Below are positions 34,452 to 47,408 of a DNA stretch of 64,000 bases, in pieces. Both the position numbers and the translations under genes were made by a program. The DNA comes from Deltaproteobacteria bacterium (GTDB lineage Bacteria > Myxococcota_A > Polyangia > Haliangiales > JADYYK01). The stretch's first letter is position 1. Each line of letters begins with the position of its first letter. The stretch covers positions 43,498 through 107,497 of the forward strand of contig JADYYK010000086.1 in NCBI GenBank assembly GCA_020853705.1, in the 5' to 3' direction. The notes beneath the pieces are model-generated. The model worked only from the letters and a program-made list of their open reading frames with translations. It did not search any database and was not told the origin of the DNA.

Positions 34452-35747
<1,296 letters not shown>

Positions 35748-35806
35748 GGCAGACCATTGTTACCACGCCCGGCCGGACACGCCAACGGGAGGCGCGGCCT
35801 TTGTGC

Positions 35807-35812
35807 TACGGT
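35807..35812 (+). promoter_or_regulatory. -10-like hexamer, leaderless start of membrane protein gene
   Basis: TACGGT ends seven bases before the ATG at 35820, and no SD is present. Confidence 0.4.
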
Positions 35813-35819
35813 TCCGCTG

Positions 35820-36593
35820 ATGGCCGCCCCCGCAGCTCCCAAGGCGCAGTTCGAGATCACCTCCGAGTGGGTCGCCGCGCTGTATGGCGCGGCCATCGCG
35901 GCGCTGTGGCTGCTGGCGGCGCTGGTCGAGACCCCGGTGTCGGACGTGCTCGGGCAGCGCGGTCGGACCACGCTGGTGATCTACGGCATCCTGCAGCTCG
36001 GACTGATGTACGGCCTGGTGCGGCGCAACCGGGTCGCGTGGGTGTTCGCGGTGGCCATCTCGGGGTCGCTGCTGGTGTCTGCTGCCGTGGTTTTCGGCAT
36101 CGCGGTGATGGGTGGCGACCTGCTGCAGGGGCTGTACGTGCTGCTGCCCTACCTGCTGCTGTTCTCGTCGCAGCTGGTGTGCGCGCCGCGCATGGCGTTC
36201 GGCGGCGACCCACGCTTGATGGCGGGCGGCGCGGGGCTGGCGACCGCGGTGCTGTGGATGGTGGCCGGGTTGAGCGATGGGCGCTGGACGGCGGCCTCGC
36301 TGGCGGGGTTCGGTGGTGGTGGCATGCCGCTGACGGCCGTGATCATCCTGGCGCTGCTGGAGGCCGGGCTGTCGATCGGGATCCTGATGCGCAGCCGGGC
36401 GGCGTGGGCGTTCGCGCTGTCGCTGGCGGCCACGCTGGCGCTGCCCTTGATCATCGCGGTCACGCGCATGCACTGGCAGGGTGACTTCGTGAACGCGACC
36501 ACTGCGCTGTTCCTGCACGTGACGCTGCTGCCGGTGCAGGCGATGGCGTTCGACTCGGTCGGCCCGGCCAGCCAGCCTGTCAGCGAGAGCTAG
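35820..36593 (+). CDS. Polytopic inner-membrane protein of unknown function
   Basis: A 257-residue protein with seven to eight hydrophobic helices (for example LYGAAIAALWLLAALVE, VAWVFAVAISGSLLVSAAVVFGIAVM, LALPLIIAVTRMHW). It lacks recognisable transport or enzyme motifs. The ATG at 35820 gives a short hydrophilic start MAAPAAPKAQFEI. The context, between a chain-extension synthase and a small cytoplasmic protein, gives no functional hint. Confidence 0.75.
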   Translation: MAAPAAPKAQFEITSEWVAALYGAAIAALWLLAALVETPVSDVLGQRGRTTLVIYGILQLGLMYGLVRRNRVAWVFAVAISGSLLVSAAVVFGIAVMGGDLLQGLYVLLPYLLLFSSQLVCAPRMAFGGDPRLMAGGAGLATAVLWMVAGLSDGRWTAASLAGFGGGGMPLTAVIILALLEAGLSIGILMRSRAAWAFALSLAATLALPLIIAVTRMHWQGDFVNATTALFLHVTLLPVQAMAFDSVGPASQPVSES

Positions 36594-36595
36594 CG

Positions 36596-36656
36596 GAGTC
36601 GGAGTCGGACCGGGATCGAAACCGGAACCGGAGCGGAGTCGGAGCCGGAGCGGAAT
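36596..36656. repeat. Degenerate GGAGTC/GGAGCC hexamer tract
   Basis: Imperfect six-base units (GGAGTC, GGACCG, GGAACC, GGAGCC) fill the gap after the membrane protein gene. They encode nothing. Similar units occur at 22700-22735 and 62935-62958. Confidence 0.6.
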
Positions 36657-36661
36657 AGCCT

Positions 36662-36682
36662 CCTCGAACCTTCGGTTCGAGG
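36662..36682. terminator. Hairpin CCTCGAACC-TTC-GGTTCGAGG
   Basis: A perfect nine-pair stem with a three-base loop lies between convergent genes. It probably terminates both directions; it is similar in sequence to a hairpin at 63800-63820. Confidence 0.6.
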
Positions 36683-36685
36683 GGG

Positions 36686-37078
36686 CTAGTACCGCTTGTG
36701 GAAGCCGCCGTCGTCGTGGTCGCCGAGGTCGGGGTCGCGATTCTCGGTCTCGGCGGCGGGGCGTGGGGCGGCGATGATCAGGCTGTCGTCCTCGCAGCAG
36801 TAGAACGACAGGTTCAGCTTGGGCACCTTGCCGCCGCACACGCGCGACATGATGGAGACGATGTTGCGGCGGACGTCGTCGACGGCGTCGAGGTGCAGGC
36901 CGGGCTCGAGGATCTTGCCCAGGTAGGTGTCGCCGTCGCCGTCCACCAGGCGCAGGTAGGGGCCGTCTTCCTTGGTGACGAAGCCGCGCTCGCCAGGACC
37001 GATGCCACCCAGGGCTTCGCGCAGCTTGCTGTCCACCTTGGTGCCGATGAACAGGCGTCGCTTGAGGTCGATCTTCAT
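36686..37078 (-). CDS. Unrecognised 130-residue protein
   Basis: A soluble protein starting MKIDLKRRLFIGTKVDSKL. It has a beta-strand segment GPYLRLVDGDGDTYLGKILEPG and a conserved-looking LNLSFYCCEDDSLII. The tail is acidic and ends GFHKRY. Low-complexity is limited and codon use is typical, so it is probably real. No family is recognised. A TATGGT hexamer lies nine bases before the ATG. Confidence 0.68.
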   Translation of the reverse strand: MKIDLKRRLFIGTKVDSKLREALGGIGPGERGFVTKEDGPYLRLVDGDGDTYLGKILEPGLHLDAVDDVRRNIVSIMSRVCGGKVPKLNLSFYCCEDDSLIIAAPRPAAETENRDPDLGDHDDGGFHKRY

Positions 37079-37087
37079 CGCTGCGTC

Positions 37088-37093
37088 ACCATA
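37088..37093 (-). promoter_or_regulatory. -10-like hexamer close to start codon at 37078
   Basis: TATGGT on the minus strand ends nine bases before the ATG; no SD is visible in between. Confidence 0.35.
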
Positions 37094-37138
37094 CTCGGGG
37101 CGGCCGGCGGTTGCAATGTGCGCGCCGCGCGCGGGCGG

Positions 37139-38044
37139 TCACCAGGGCGCCGCGCTGTGATCGACGCCGCTCTCCATGCCAGCGACCAGCGTGAGCAGGC
37201 TCTGGTGCAGCACCGCGGGATCACCGTGGGTGTGGCCGCCGTGGCCGGGCAGCACCCAGGCGAAGCGCGGCGCCAGGTCGGCCAGCGCGCGCAGCGACGC
37301 TGCCTGTGCCGACCACGAGTACCAGCAGGCGCCTTCGAAGGCGCTGAGCGCGCCCATGCCCCGGCTCCAGTGCAGCGAGTCGCCGGTGAACAGGGTGTCG
37401 TCGCGGAAGCGGAAGACCACGCTGCCTCGGGTGTGGCCGGGCACCGGGATGACGCAGAGGTCGGGCGCGAAGTCGATGGCGGCGTCGCCGCGCCACAGGT
37501 CGGTCGCGAAGCGCGCGGCGGAGCGGTCGGCGTCGTGGATCCAGACCCGGGCGCCGAAGTGGTCTGCGTAGCGCGCGGCGTCGCCGATGTCGTCGCGGTG
37601 GGTCAAGAGGATGTGCGCGAGGCCGCCGAGGTCGGCGATGCGGCGCGCCAGGGACGGCACCCAGCGCGGGCCGTCGATCATGAGGTTGCCGCCGGGGCGG
37701 GTCACGAAGTAGGTGGTGGCGCCGAAGCTGTCGGGTGAGTTGTAGCCGCAGCGATGGACGCCGGGCGCGATGAGCTGCGGGAAGGGCTCGGGCAGCGCGG
37801 CGAGGTCGGGGCGCGGGGCGCGCACGCCGATGGAGGCGGTCGGGCACAGCAGCATGGCGCGGTGGGCGGCGAGGAGGTCGTCGCGGGTGACCGGCTGGTG
37901 GGCGACGATGGACTGGCTGTCGCGGTCGTACGAGGTGAAGACGCCGGGCGCGGTGTCGCGACAGGCGTCGCAGTCGATGCAGGTGTCGTCGACGAACCAG
38001 GGGCCCGGGACGTTGGCAGGGTGGGCGCGGGACGGCTTCGCCAT
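37139..38044 (-). CDS. Ferredoxin-MBL fold hydrolase fusion
   Basis: A 301-residue protein joining an N-terminal ferredoxin module to a metallo-beta-lactamase fold. The ferredoxin has CIDCDAC at about residues 22-28 and a distant CPTA. The MBL fold carries the metal motif THRDDIGDA in place of the usual HxHxDH, a PVPGHTRGSV strand, TGDSLHW and a final PGHGGHTHG. The HRDD variant with a ferredoxin is a distinct subgroup, also known in plastids, whose substrate is unsettled. It is probably a redox-linked hydrolase in the cytoplasm. It diverges from the gene at 38091 with 46 bases between. Confidence 0.85.
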   Translation of the reverse strand: MAKPSRAHPANVPGPWFVDDTCIDCDACRDTAPGVFTSYDRDSQSIVAHQPVTRDDLLAAHRAMLLCPTASIGVRAPRPDLAALPEPFPQLIAPGVHRCGYNSPDSFGATTYFVTRPGGNLMIDGPRWVPSLARRIADLGGLAHILLTHRDDIGDAARYADHFGARVWIHDADRSAARFATDLWRGDAAIDFAPDLCVIPVPGHTRGSVVFRFRDDTLFTGDSLHWSRGMGALSAFEGACWYSWSAQAASLRALADLAPRFAWVLPGHGGHTHGDPAVLHQSLLTLVAGMESGVDHSAAPW

Positions 38045-38090
38045 GCGTTTTGAGTATGGCCGAGAGTGCGCGGCGGGGCAGTATTGCGGG

Positions 38091-38756
38091 ATGCGGACGG
38101 GGTTCTTCGTGATCGCGCTGGTGGCAGGGGCGGGGGTGGCGTTCTGGGTGGGCAGGGCGACGGCGGGGAAGCGGGGCGCGGCGTCGAGGCCGAGCCCGAG
38201 CACGAGCCCGAGCACGAGCCCGAGCACGAGCACGAGGCCGAGCACGAGCACGAGCACGAGGCCGAGCCCGAGCCCGAGCACCGAGCCGGGGTCGCCGCTC
38301 AGCGTCTGTGTCGACGCGCTGGCGCGGGCCAGGGCTCCGATGGCGAAGGATGCTGGGCTGTCGGACACCCAGGCGCGGGCGCTGCTCGCGATGCTGGCGC
38401 CGCATGATCGGGCCCGGCTGGAGGAGGTCGTGCAGGCCGAGGCCAGCGGGCAGCTGGCGACGCACGCCGACGTCGAGCGGCGCACGGTGGCCGCGGTCTT
38501 GGAGGTGGCGTTCGCGAACGCGCAGGTGACGGCGCCGCAGGCGGACGCGGTGCGGGCCCGGGTCTGTGCGTTGCGCGGCGCGACGGCCAAGGCGGCGACG
38601 CAGCTGGCCCGGGGCGAACTGGTGGCGGCCGACTACCTCGCGCTGGTCAGCGGCGCGCGGGCCGAGGCCGAGGCGGCGCTGGGCCAGGTGCTGGGCGGGC
38701 CCCGCCTGGACCGGCTGCGGATGGCGGGGGCCCTCGATGGCCCTCCGTGCGACTGA
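38091..38756 (+). CDS. Membrane-anchored protein with Pro-Ser-Thr repeat linker
   Basis: A 221-residue protein. One N-terminal transmembrane helix (FFVIALVAGAGVAFWVG) is followed by a linker of about 30 residues made of PSTS and RPSTS repeats, encoded by GAGCAC-type hexamers. The rest is an alpha-helical periplasmic domain with two cysteines (SVCVDAL, RVCALRG) that could pair. The first start, ATG at 38091, gives a proper signal anchor. No family is recognised. Confidence 0.75.
   Translation: MRTGFFVIALVAGAGVAFWVGRATAGKRGAASRPSPSTSPSTSPSTSTRPSTSTSTRPSPSPSTEPGSPLSVCVDALARARAPMAKDAGLSDTQARALLAMLAPHDRARLEEVVQAEASGQLATHADVERRTVAAVLEVAFANAQVTAPQADAVRARVCALRGATAKAATQLARGELVAADYLALVSGARAEAEAALGQVLGGPRLDRLRMAGALDGPPCD
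38191..38285 (+). repeat. GAGCAC/GAGCCC/GAGGCC hexamer tract
   Basis: About 15 imperfect hexamers encode the Pro-Ser-Thr linker of the membrane-anchored protein, in the same strand and phase as in the kinase and radC-like genes. Confidence 0.85.
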
Positions 38757-38762
38757 GCCGGG

Positions 38763-39802
<1,040 letters not shown>

Positions 39803-39806
<4 letters not shown>

Positions 39807-40870
39807 GCCGACACCTCCGCGTCGGATGCGGACGCCGGGGCCTCGGCCGAGACCGGGTGGAAGCAGCGGTGGCGGTGCTCGCCCTCGATGAGCTCGGGCT
39901 CCTTGGCCTTGCAGTCGTCCTCGACGTAGGTGCAGCGGCCCTGGAACTTGCAGCCGGTGGGCAGCTCGAGCAGCGAGGGCACCATGCCGGGGATCTCCTG
40001 CAGCCGCTTGCGCACGCGCGGGCCGCTCGCCGCTGCCGACTCTTCCTCGGTGCGCGCGGCGCGGGCCGCGATGGCGGTGAAGCTGGGCACGCTGCGCAGC
40101 AGGCCCTGGGTGTAGCGGTGGCGGGGCTTGCCGAAAAGGTCGGTCGCCTTGGCCTGCTCGACCACGCGGCCGGCGTACATCACGATGACGTCGTCGCAGG
40201 TCTCGGCGACCACGCCGAGATCGTGCGTGATGAGCAGGATCGACATCCCGAGCTCGCGCTGCAGCTTGGCCAGGAGCTCCAGGATCTGGGCCTGGATGGT
40301 GACGTCGAGCGCGGTGGTCGGCTCGTCCGCGATGAGCAGGTCGGGCTTGCACGCCAGCGCCATCGCGATCATCACGCGCTGCCGCATGCCGCCCGACATC
40401 TGGTGCGGATAGGCGTGGATGCGCTCCTCGGGCGAGGGGATGCCGACCAGCTGGAACATCTCGACCGCCTTGGCGCGCGCGGCCGCCTTGCCCAGCCCCT
40501 GGTGCAGCCGGATGGCCTCCACGACCTGATCACCGGTGGTGTAGACCGGGTTCAGCGAGGTCATCGGCTCCTGGAAGATCATCGAGATCTTGTTGCCGCG
40601 GATGTGCCGCATCTCGGTCTCGGGAAGCGTGAGCAGATCCTTGCCGTCATAGAGGATCTTGCCGGCCGCGATGCGCCCGGGAGGGGTCTGGATGAGGCGC
40701 ATCACCGACAGCGCGGTGACCGACTTGCCGCAGCCGGACTCGCCGACCACGCCCAGCGTCTTGCCGCGCGGGATGTCGAACGACACCCCGTCGACCGCAC
40801 GCACGGTGCCGCCCTCGGTGCGGAACTCCGTCACCAGCCCCTGGATCGACAGCAGCGGCTTGTCAGCCAT
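39803..40870 (-). CDS. oppD: Oligopeptide ABC transporter ATPase OppD
   Basis: A 355-residue ATPase. Motifs are Walker [11 protein letters not shown]-loop [12 protein letters not shown], signature [15 protein letters not shown], Walker [14 protein letters not shown] and H-switch [12 protein letters not shown]. The C-terminal cluster is [16 protein letters not shown]. These match OppD/DppD. The promoter is clear: GTGACA, 17 bases, TATAAC, and the ATG only eight bases downstream, so the transcript is probably leaderless. Confidence 0.95.
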
Positions 40871-40878
40871 TGCGCGCG

Positions 40879-40907
40879 GTTATAGCAACCACGCCCGGCA
40901 ATGTCAC
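40879..40907 (-). promoter_or_regulatory. Promoter of oppDF (GTGACA-N17-TATAAC)
   Basis: A -35 (GTGACA, 40902-40907) and a -10 (TATAAC, 40879-40884) with ideal 17-base spacing lie just before the oppD ATG. The likely start of transcription falls at the start codon. Confidence 0.65.
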
Positions 40908-40921
40908 GACGCGAGCGAACC

Positions 40922-41731
40922 CTATTCGCAGGTCACCAGCTCGGCGGGGAGCTCGCTCTCGAGGTGCCAGGCGGCGTCGGGGATGGCGGGGTCGGGGTTG
41001 GGCGTCTGGCTGGACCACTTGATGATGACGTCGGCCTTGCGCGCGGGCTGGGCGAACTTGGTCACCGCCGGGATGCGCACGCCATCGACCACGCGGAACT
41101 CGTGGTGCGACAGCTTCCACAGCACCTTGCCCGCGGCGTCGCGCTCCTCGGCGGACATGACGTCGTAGCTGGGCTGCTTGCCGCGGCCGTCGAGGCGGAG
41201 GATCTCGCTGCCACCGCCGGGTAGCGCCAGGGTCACCACCTCGGCGCCGGCGCTCTTGTCCCAGGCCAGGGTGCCGGTGGCGCCCACGGGCAGCGGGGCG
41301 CTGCCGGTCAGGATGTCGATGATGGCGGGCGGCGAGGCCGCGATCTGCGCCAGCCGGGCCAGGTTGCACGGTGTCGCGGCGCCGACCAGGAAGCGGTTGT
41401 TGGCGACGTCGAGCAGCTGGAAGTCGCGCCCGTCGGTGGCCAGCTTGGAGGCGACGCCTCCCGCAGGGTCAACGGCGCGGAAGTGCAGCGACCCCGGCCG
41501 CGCCATCAGGAAGTCGACCGCGCCCTTGATGCGCTGCTTGCCGTCCCAGTGATCGACGGTGGCCTTGCCGCGCAGCGCCGTCAGCGCTTGCTGGCGTGCG
41601 CCGACCTTGCCCAGCAGGACCTTGACCGCGGGCGGCTGGCCCTGCCGGGTGTAGGTCGTCCCCGGGCAGCCGCACAGCAGCAGCGCCGCCGCCGCTGCCG
41701 TCGTTGCCGCGGCTAGCCCAGGGTGCCGCAC
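40922..41731 (-). CDS. LolB/DUF4292-like lipoprotein
   Basis: A 269-residue lipoprotein with a start GTG at 41731 and a signal ending LLLCGC. The segment ALRGKATVDHWDGKQRIKGAVDFLMARPGSLHFRAVDPAGG is typical of LolB/DUF4292 proteins, whose half-barrel binds lipid acyl chains. It probably helps place lipoproteins or other lipids in the outer membrane. The start overlaps the end of the preceding FG-GAP lipoprotein gene by 19 bases. Confidence 0.78.
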   Translation of the reverse strand: MRHPGLAAATTAAAAALLLCGCPGTTYTRQGQPPAVKVLLGKVGARQQALTALRGKATVDHWDGKQRIKGAVDFLMARPGSLHFRAVDPAGGVASKLATDGRDFQLLDVANNRFLVGAATPCNLARLAQIAASPPAIIDILTGSAPLPVGATGTLAWDKSAGAEVVTLALPGGGSEILRLDGRGKQPSYDVMSAEERDAAGKVLWKLSHHEFRVVDGVRIPAVTKFAQPARKADVIIKWSSQTPNPDPAIPDAAWHLESELPAELVTCE

Positions 41732-44223
41732 CCGACCATCGCCAGCGTGTCCTCGTTGTTGCCTTCGTAGCATTCGAGCTCCCGTCCGATCCCTGCGGCC
41801 TGGCCGTCGTCGTCTACCCGGATCACGATGTCTGACCGATCGATCCCGGGAGGATTCATGTACAGGCAGCTGACATTCTCACATTGCCCGGGCGCCAGCG
41901 TCTGCGTGGTGAAGGCGTCACAGCCCAGCACGGGGGTGGCCCCGGTGCGATAGAACACAACGCGCGTACCTGGACGCGCGTTGACCCCGCCACGGTTGCA
42001 CACGTCCGCGCTCATGCGCGCGCCCATGTTGTCCACGCACATGAACATGGCACGCGCGACGGTGAGATCCGGCGCACCCGGCGCGGTCGGCGTCCCGGTG
42101 CCGGGCACGTTCTGGCGGAAGTTGTTGAGCCCGCTCACACGGAAGTTCTGCATCCACGCGCTGGTGCGCGGGATGCGGCCCTGATCGTCCACGTTGGTGA
42201 TCGAGTAGGCATGCTGGTTCCAGACCTGGCGCGCGGTCACCCAGCGGTCGAGGCGATCGCGCAGCACGCGCACGCCGCGATCGAACTGGCCCGCGGGGGC
42301 GTGGGTGGCGCGGCACACCATGCCGGCGGGGGCCGGGCCGGCGGCGGGATCGGCGCAGGTGTAGCCGGTGCCACACTGTGACGGTGCGGTGCAGCGGCAG
42401 CGCGCGATCTCGCTTCCGTTGGTGGCGTTGTCGCGGCGGCAGTGCGCGCCGGTCGGGCAGTCGGCGCTGCTGGTGCAGCGCAGGCCGTCGAAGATGGGGT
42501 CGACCGCGGGGCAGAACGACGGCCCGGGGGACTGGCCCGGGCAGGCGTCGTTGCCGGGGACGACGATCTCGGCGTGGCCGTCGGCGTCGGTGTCGGCGAT
42601 GACCGGGTTTTCGTACCAGGTGCACGAAGTGTGGCTGGCCGAGAAGATGACGTCGCCGCTGCGGCCGTCGTGGACGCGGGTGAAGCACTCGTCGGCGTAG
42701 ACCACCTCGGCGCGGCCGTCGCCCTCGAAGTCGAACACCGCGACGCCGGTGACGCTGGAGGTGAAGTCCTGTGCGGTGCGCGTCCACAGGATGCCGTCGG
42801 TGCGCCGGGTCGGGCAGGTGGTCGCGGTGGCGGCGCCGCCGGGCAGACAGTCGAGGTCGTAGACCACCAGCGAGTTGGAGCCGGCGACCGCGAACTCGGG
42901 GCGGCCGTCACCGTCGAAGTCGGCGATGGTGGGTGGGCCGCCGAAGTTTTCCTTGCCCAGTGGCGCCGGGCCCAGCGCGATGGGGCCGAAGATGACGCGG
43001 CCGGCGCTGGTCATCACGCGCACGCGGCGGTTGGACACCACGACGATCTCGGGGCTGCCGTCGCGGGTCAGCGGGACGTCGCCGGCGGCGGTGGCGCCGT
43101 AGGTGCCGAAGTCGGCCACCGCGGTCTGGCCGGCGCCTCCCAGCGACATCGCGGTCTGCACCCAGTCGCCGGCGGCGCTCGACCACTCGAGGATGCGGGT
43201 GCCGTCGGTCAGCTCGGGGGCGCCGTCGCCGTCGAGGTCGGCCAGGACCGGGATGTAGCCGATGCCGTCATAGTCGGCGGTCAGGTCGAGGTCGTTGTCG
43301 GTGAAGCCGTCGTCGGGGACGATGGGGAAGCTCTGCGAGCGCAAGACGCCGGCGGCCGAGTAGACCAGACCGCCCTGGATGACCTCGGGCGCGCCGTCGT
43401 CGTCGAGGTCGTGGATCGACGGGCCCGACCAGTAGCACTGGTTGGCGGCCGCCGCGACCGGGGTGTCCCACAGCTGGTGCCAGGTCGCGGGCGTGCCGCT
43501 GAAGCCCCAGGCCAGCATGCCGCCGCCGACGCGGTGGGCCACGATGTCGGGGCGACCATCGCGATCGAGATCGCCGAGCGCGACCGGCGACGACGCGATG
43601 ACGTGGGCGGGCAGGGTGGCCTGCACCGCACAGGTCGAGCCGTCGACGATGCGGATGACGCCGAAGTGGGTGGCGTCACCGACGCACGAGAACAGGTTGC
43701 CGTCGTCGCCGTCGGTGTAGGTGACGAAGACGATCGAGGGCTGCTTGGTGGCCGGGTCTCCGTCGAGATCGAAGTCGACCACCATCGGGGTCGACAGCAC
43801 GTTGCGGTGGCCGGGGAAGGCGTCGCCGGCGCCTGGGCTGACCCAGGCGCACTGGGTCTCGGTGACGAAGACGCCGGGCTCGGGGCTGCCCACGCAGGCG
43901 GGGTCGAAGGGGAAGCTCTGGTCGTAGGGGATGCACATGCCGGTCTGGCTGTCGCAGCGGGTGTCGCCGCGGCAGTCGTTGGAGGTGCGGCAGGTGCGGT
44001 CGTAGGGCACGCAGAGGTCGTTGCGGCAGACCTCGGTGGCGCGACAGTTCAGGTTGGACTGGCACGAGCGTGGGCCGGCGTCCGCGTCGCCGCCGTCGTC
44101 GCCGTTGCCGGCGTCGGCCAGCGCGGCGTCGACGCGGTCGCCGATGCCGTCCTCGTCACTGCATGAACAGCCTGGGTGTGCGGCGCTGGAGACAAGCAAG
44201 GCGAGCAGGAGCAGACGTCTCAT
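41713..44223 (-). CDS. FG-GAP/VCBS-repeat lipoprotein
   Basis: An 836-residue secreted lipoprotein (signal ending AHPGC). An Asp-rich spacer leads to a Cys-rich stretch (residues about 50-95) with EGF/TIL-like spacing. Repeated FG-GAP units of the form DLDRDGRPDIV, DLDDDGAPEVI, DLDGDGAPELT, DFDGDGRPEFA and DFEGDGRAEVV then form a beta-propeller with calcium-binding loops. A second Cys cluster (about residues 585-650) and a C-terminal CARDB-like domain (APDLTVARAMF...) follow. Such proteins are surface adhesins or matrix proteins typical of myxobacteria. Confidence 0.85.
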   Translation of the reverse strand: MRRLLLLALLVSSAAHPGCSCSDEDGIGDRVDAALADAGNGDDGGDADAGPRSCQSNLNCRATEVCRNDLCVPYDRTCRTSNDCRGDTRCDSQTGMCIPYDQSFPFDPACVGSPEPGVFVTETQCAWVSPGAGDAFPGHRNVLSTPMVVDFDLDGDPATKQPSIVFVTYTDGDDGNLFSCVGDATHFGVIRIVDGSTCAVQATLPAHVIASSPVALGDLDRDGRPDIVAHRVGGGMLAWGFSGTPATWHQLWDTPVAAAANQCYWSGPSIHDLDDDGAPEVIQGGLVYSAAGVLRSQSFPIVPDDGFTDNDLDLTADYDGIGYIPVLADLDGDGAPELTDGTRILEWSSAAGDWVQTAMSLGGAGQTAVADFGTYGATAAGDVPLTRDGSPEIVVVSNRRVRVMTSAGRVIFGPIALGPAPLGKENFGGPPTIADFDGDGRPEFAVAGSNSLVVYDLDCLPGGAATATTCPTRRTDGILWTRTAQDFTSSVTGVAVFDFEGDGRAEVVYADECFTRVHDGRSGDVIFSASHTSCTWYENPVIADTDADGHAEIVVPGNDACPGQSPGPSFCPAVDPIFDGLRCTSSADCPTGAHCRRDNATNGSEIARCRCTAPSQCGTGYTCADPAAGPAPAGMVCRATHAPAGQFDRGVRVLRDRLDRWVTARQVWNQHAYSITNVDDQGRIPRTSAWMQNFRVSGLNNFRQNVPGTGTPTAPGAPDLTVARAMFMCVDNMGARMSADVCNRGGVNARPGTRVVFYRTGATPVLGCDAFTTQTLAPGQCENVSCLYMNPPGIDRSDIVIRVDDDGQAAGIGRELECYEGNNEDTLAMVGCGTLG

Positions 44224-44286
44224 TATGAACTCAGGCTATCACCCTTGCGCCACGCGGAACGCAAGGTGGCAGACGCTTGACGGCGG

Positions 44287-45309
44287 TCAATGCGCGGGCG
44301 ACGCGGCGGCGGCGGCGGCCGGGGCCGGGCCCAGGCGGCGCTCGATCTGTTCTTGCAAGTCGATTGCAGGACCGGCGCCGAGGGCCTGCAAGAGGAGGCG
44401 CTCGCTCTCGATGGGCTCGCTACTGGCGCGGGCGGCGGCGTAGAGCACGCGGGGGTCGCGCGGGCCGAGCAGCTGGGCGCGCGCCAGCAGGGCGGCGGCG
44501 TCGTCGGCGCGGCCGTCCTCGAGCGCGATCTCGACCAGGAAGACCAGGGCGCCGAGGTGGTTGGGGTCGCCGGCGTGGGCGCGCTGCGCGTGCTGGATGG
44601 CCGCGGCGCGGTCACCGCGGCGCAGCGACAGACGGGCCCAGGCGACCAGCAGGTCGGCGCTGCCCGGGCGCCGGGGATCGCGACCGGCCAGGGCGTGATC
44701 GAGGGTGGCGAAGGCGGCGGCGACATCGCCGGCGGCGGCCTGGGCCTGGGCCAGGGCGATGGTGACGTCGAGGTCGTGCTGGCGCGCGGTGGCCAGCACT
44801 GTCAGGCGGCCGCCCCCGGCGGCGGCGCGGCCGGCGCGCGCGGCGGCGGCGCCATAGAGGATGGTGGCGTCGCGGCGGGTGGCCGGATCGGGTGACAGCG
44901 CGAGGGCGGCCTCGAGGTCGTCGGCGGCGCCGCGCGGGCGCTTGATGACGAGCAGGCGGGCGCGCGCGATGCGCGGCACCGGGTCGCGTGGCACCGCGGC
45001 GATCAGCGCGCCGAGGCGGTCCAGGCCGGCGCGCAGCTGCCCGCTGGCGGCCATCTCCTCGGCCACCCGCACCCGCAGCCAGACGTCCCACGGCGCCGAC
45101 GCCACCGCGGCCTCGAACTCGTGCCAGGCGCGCTCGTGCGCCCCGCGTGCGGCGTGCAGCTCGGCGCGTGCGGCATACTCCAGCGCGCGCGGTGGCGGAC
45201 CGTCATCGCGGGTCGTCGAGGTCGCGCGCGGGGCGCAGCCGGTGAACGCCAGCGCCAGTGCCAGCGTCACGGCGACGGCGACGGCGTTGACGCGTGCGAG
45301 CTGCCACAT
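44287..45309 (-). CDS. TPR-type lipoprotein
   Basis: A 340-residue lipoprotein with lipobox FTGC. The mature part is Ala-rich and built of degenerate tetratricopeptide helices (for example ALEYAARAELHAARGAHERAWHEFEAAVASAPWD and NHLGALVFLVEIALEDGRADDAAALLARAQLLGP). It is probably a scaffold for envelope complexes. TACGCT lies six bases before the ATG, opposite a similar arrangement for the divergent gene at 45363. Confidence 0.8.
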   Translation of the reverse strand: MWQLARVNAVAVAVTLALALAFTGCAPRATSTTRDDGPPPRALEYAARAELHAARGAHERAWHEFEAAVASAPWDVWLRVRVAEEMAASGQLRAGLDRLGALIAAVPRDPVPRIARARLLVIKRPRGAADDLEAALALSPDPATRRDATILYGAAAARAGRAAAGGGRLTVLATARQHDLDVTIALAQAQAAAGDVAAAFATLDHALAGRDPRRPGSADLLVAWARLSLRRGDRAAAIQHAQRAHAGDPNHLGALVFLVEIALEDGRADDAAALLARAQLLGPRDPRVLYAAARASSEPIESERLLLQALGAGPAIDLQEQIERRLGPAPAAAAAASPAH

Positions 45310-45315
45310 CCTGCC

Positions 45316-45321
45316 AGCGTA
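45316..45321 (-). promoter_or_regulatory. -10-like hexamer, leaderless start of TPR lipoprotein
   Basis: TACGCT, preceded by TGC, ends six bases before the ATG at 45309. Confidence 0.4.
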
Positions 45322-45350
45322 GCATGCGGGCCGGTTCGTGCAGGTTCGGG

Positions 45351-45356
45351 TAGAGT
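45351..45356 (+). promoter_or_regulatory. -10-like hexamer, leaderless start at 45363
   Basis: TAGAGT ends six bases before the ATG at 45363; no SD is present. Confidence 0.45.
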
Positions 45357-45362
45357 CTCGCG

Positions 45363-45758
45363 ATGGCGTTCGACATCTCCAGTGTCGATGGAACCATGAT
45401 GGTCTCCATCGCGGCGCGCGACGAGCACATCGTGTTCGAGCTGCCGGCCCAGTTGACCGTCGTGGCGCCCCGACTGGCCGAGCTGGGGCAGCACTTCTAC
45501 GACTCCTTCCGCGTGGCGCCCGAGAACGTGCCAGCGCTGGCCACCGAGATCGACTTGCTGCGCACGGCCTACCTCCGGCAGCGGGGTGAGGTCGTCGCCC
45601 GGGAGAAGAAGGTCCATGCCCGCGATCCGGCCGTGCGTGCGCGCATGATCGAGGGGCTGCTGGCGGCCGACCCCACCCTGGGCAAGCTGCTCGAGCTTGC
45701 CGCGCTGTGCCAGCGTGCTGCCGCGCTGGGCGAGGAGCTGCTGTGCGAGGGCGACTGA
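45363..45758 (+). CDS. Unrecognised 131-residue protein
   Basis: A soluble, mostly helical protein (MAFDISSVDGTMMVSIAARDE...) with a long Arg/Leu/Glu helix in the middle (LRTAYLRQRGEVVAREKKVHARDPAVRARMIEG). It has no signal peptide. Codon use and the promoter-like hexamer at the start support expression. Its family is not recognised. Confidence 0.65.
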   Translation: MAFDISSVDGTMMVSIAARDEHIVFELPAQLTVVAPRLAELGQHFYDSFRVAPENVPALATEIDLLRTAYLRQRGEVVAREKKVHARDPAVRARMIEGLLAADPTLGKLLELAALCQRAAALGEELLCEGD

Positions 45759-45821
45759 GTGGCACGGCGTTGCGCTGCTGACGTTCGCAGCGCTCCACCT
45801 CGTGGGACCTAAGAGGGGAGA

Positions 45822-47404
<1,583 letters not shown>

Positions 47405-47408
<4 letters not shown>

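Noticed and set aside
42442..44166. 574-residue plus-strand open frame opposite the FG-GAP lipoprotein
   Set aside because: The minus-strand product has a signal peptide and repeated calcium-binding motifs; the plus-strand frame is Val/Gly/Ala-rich shadow.
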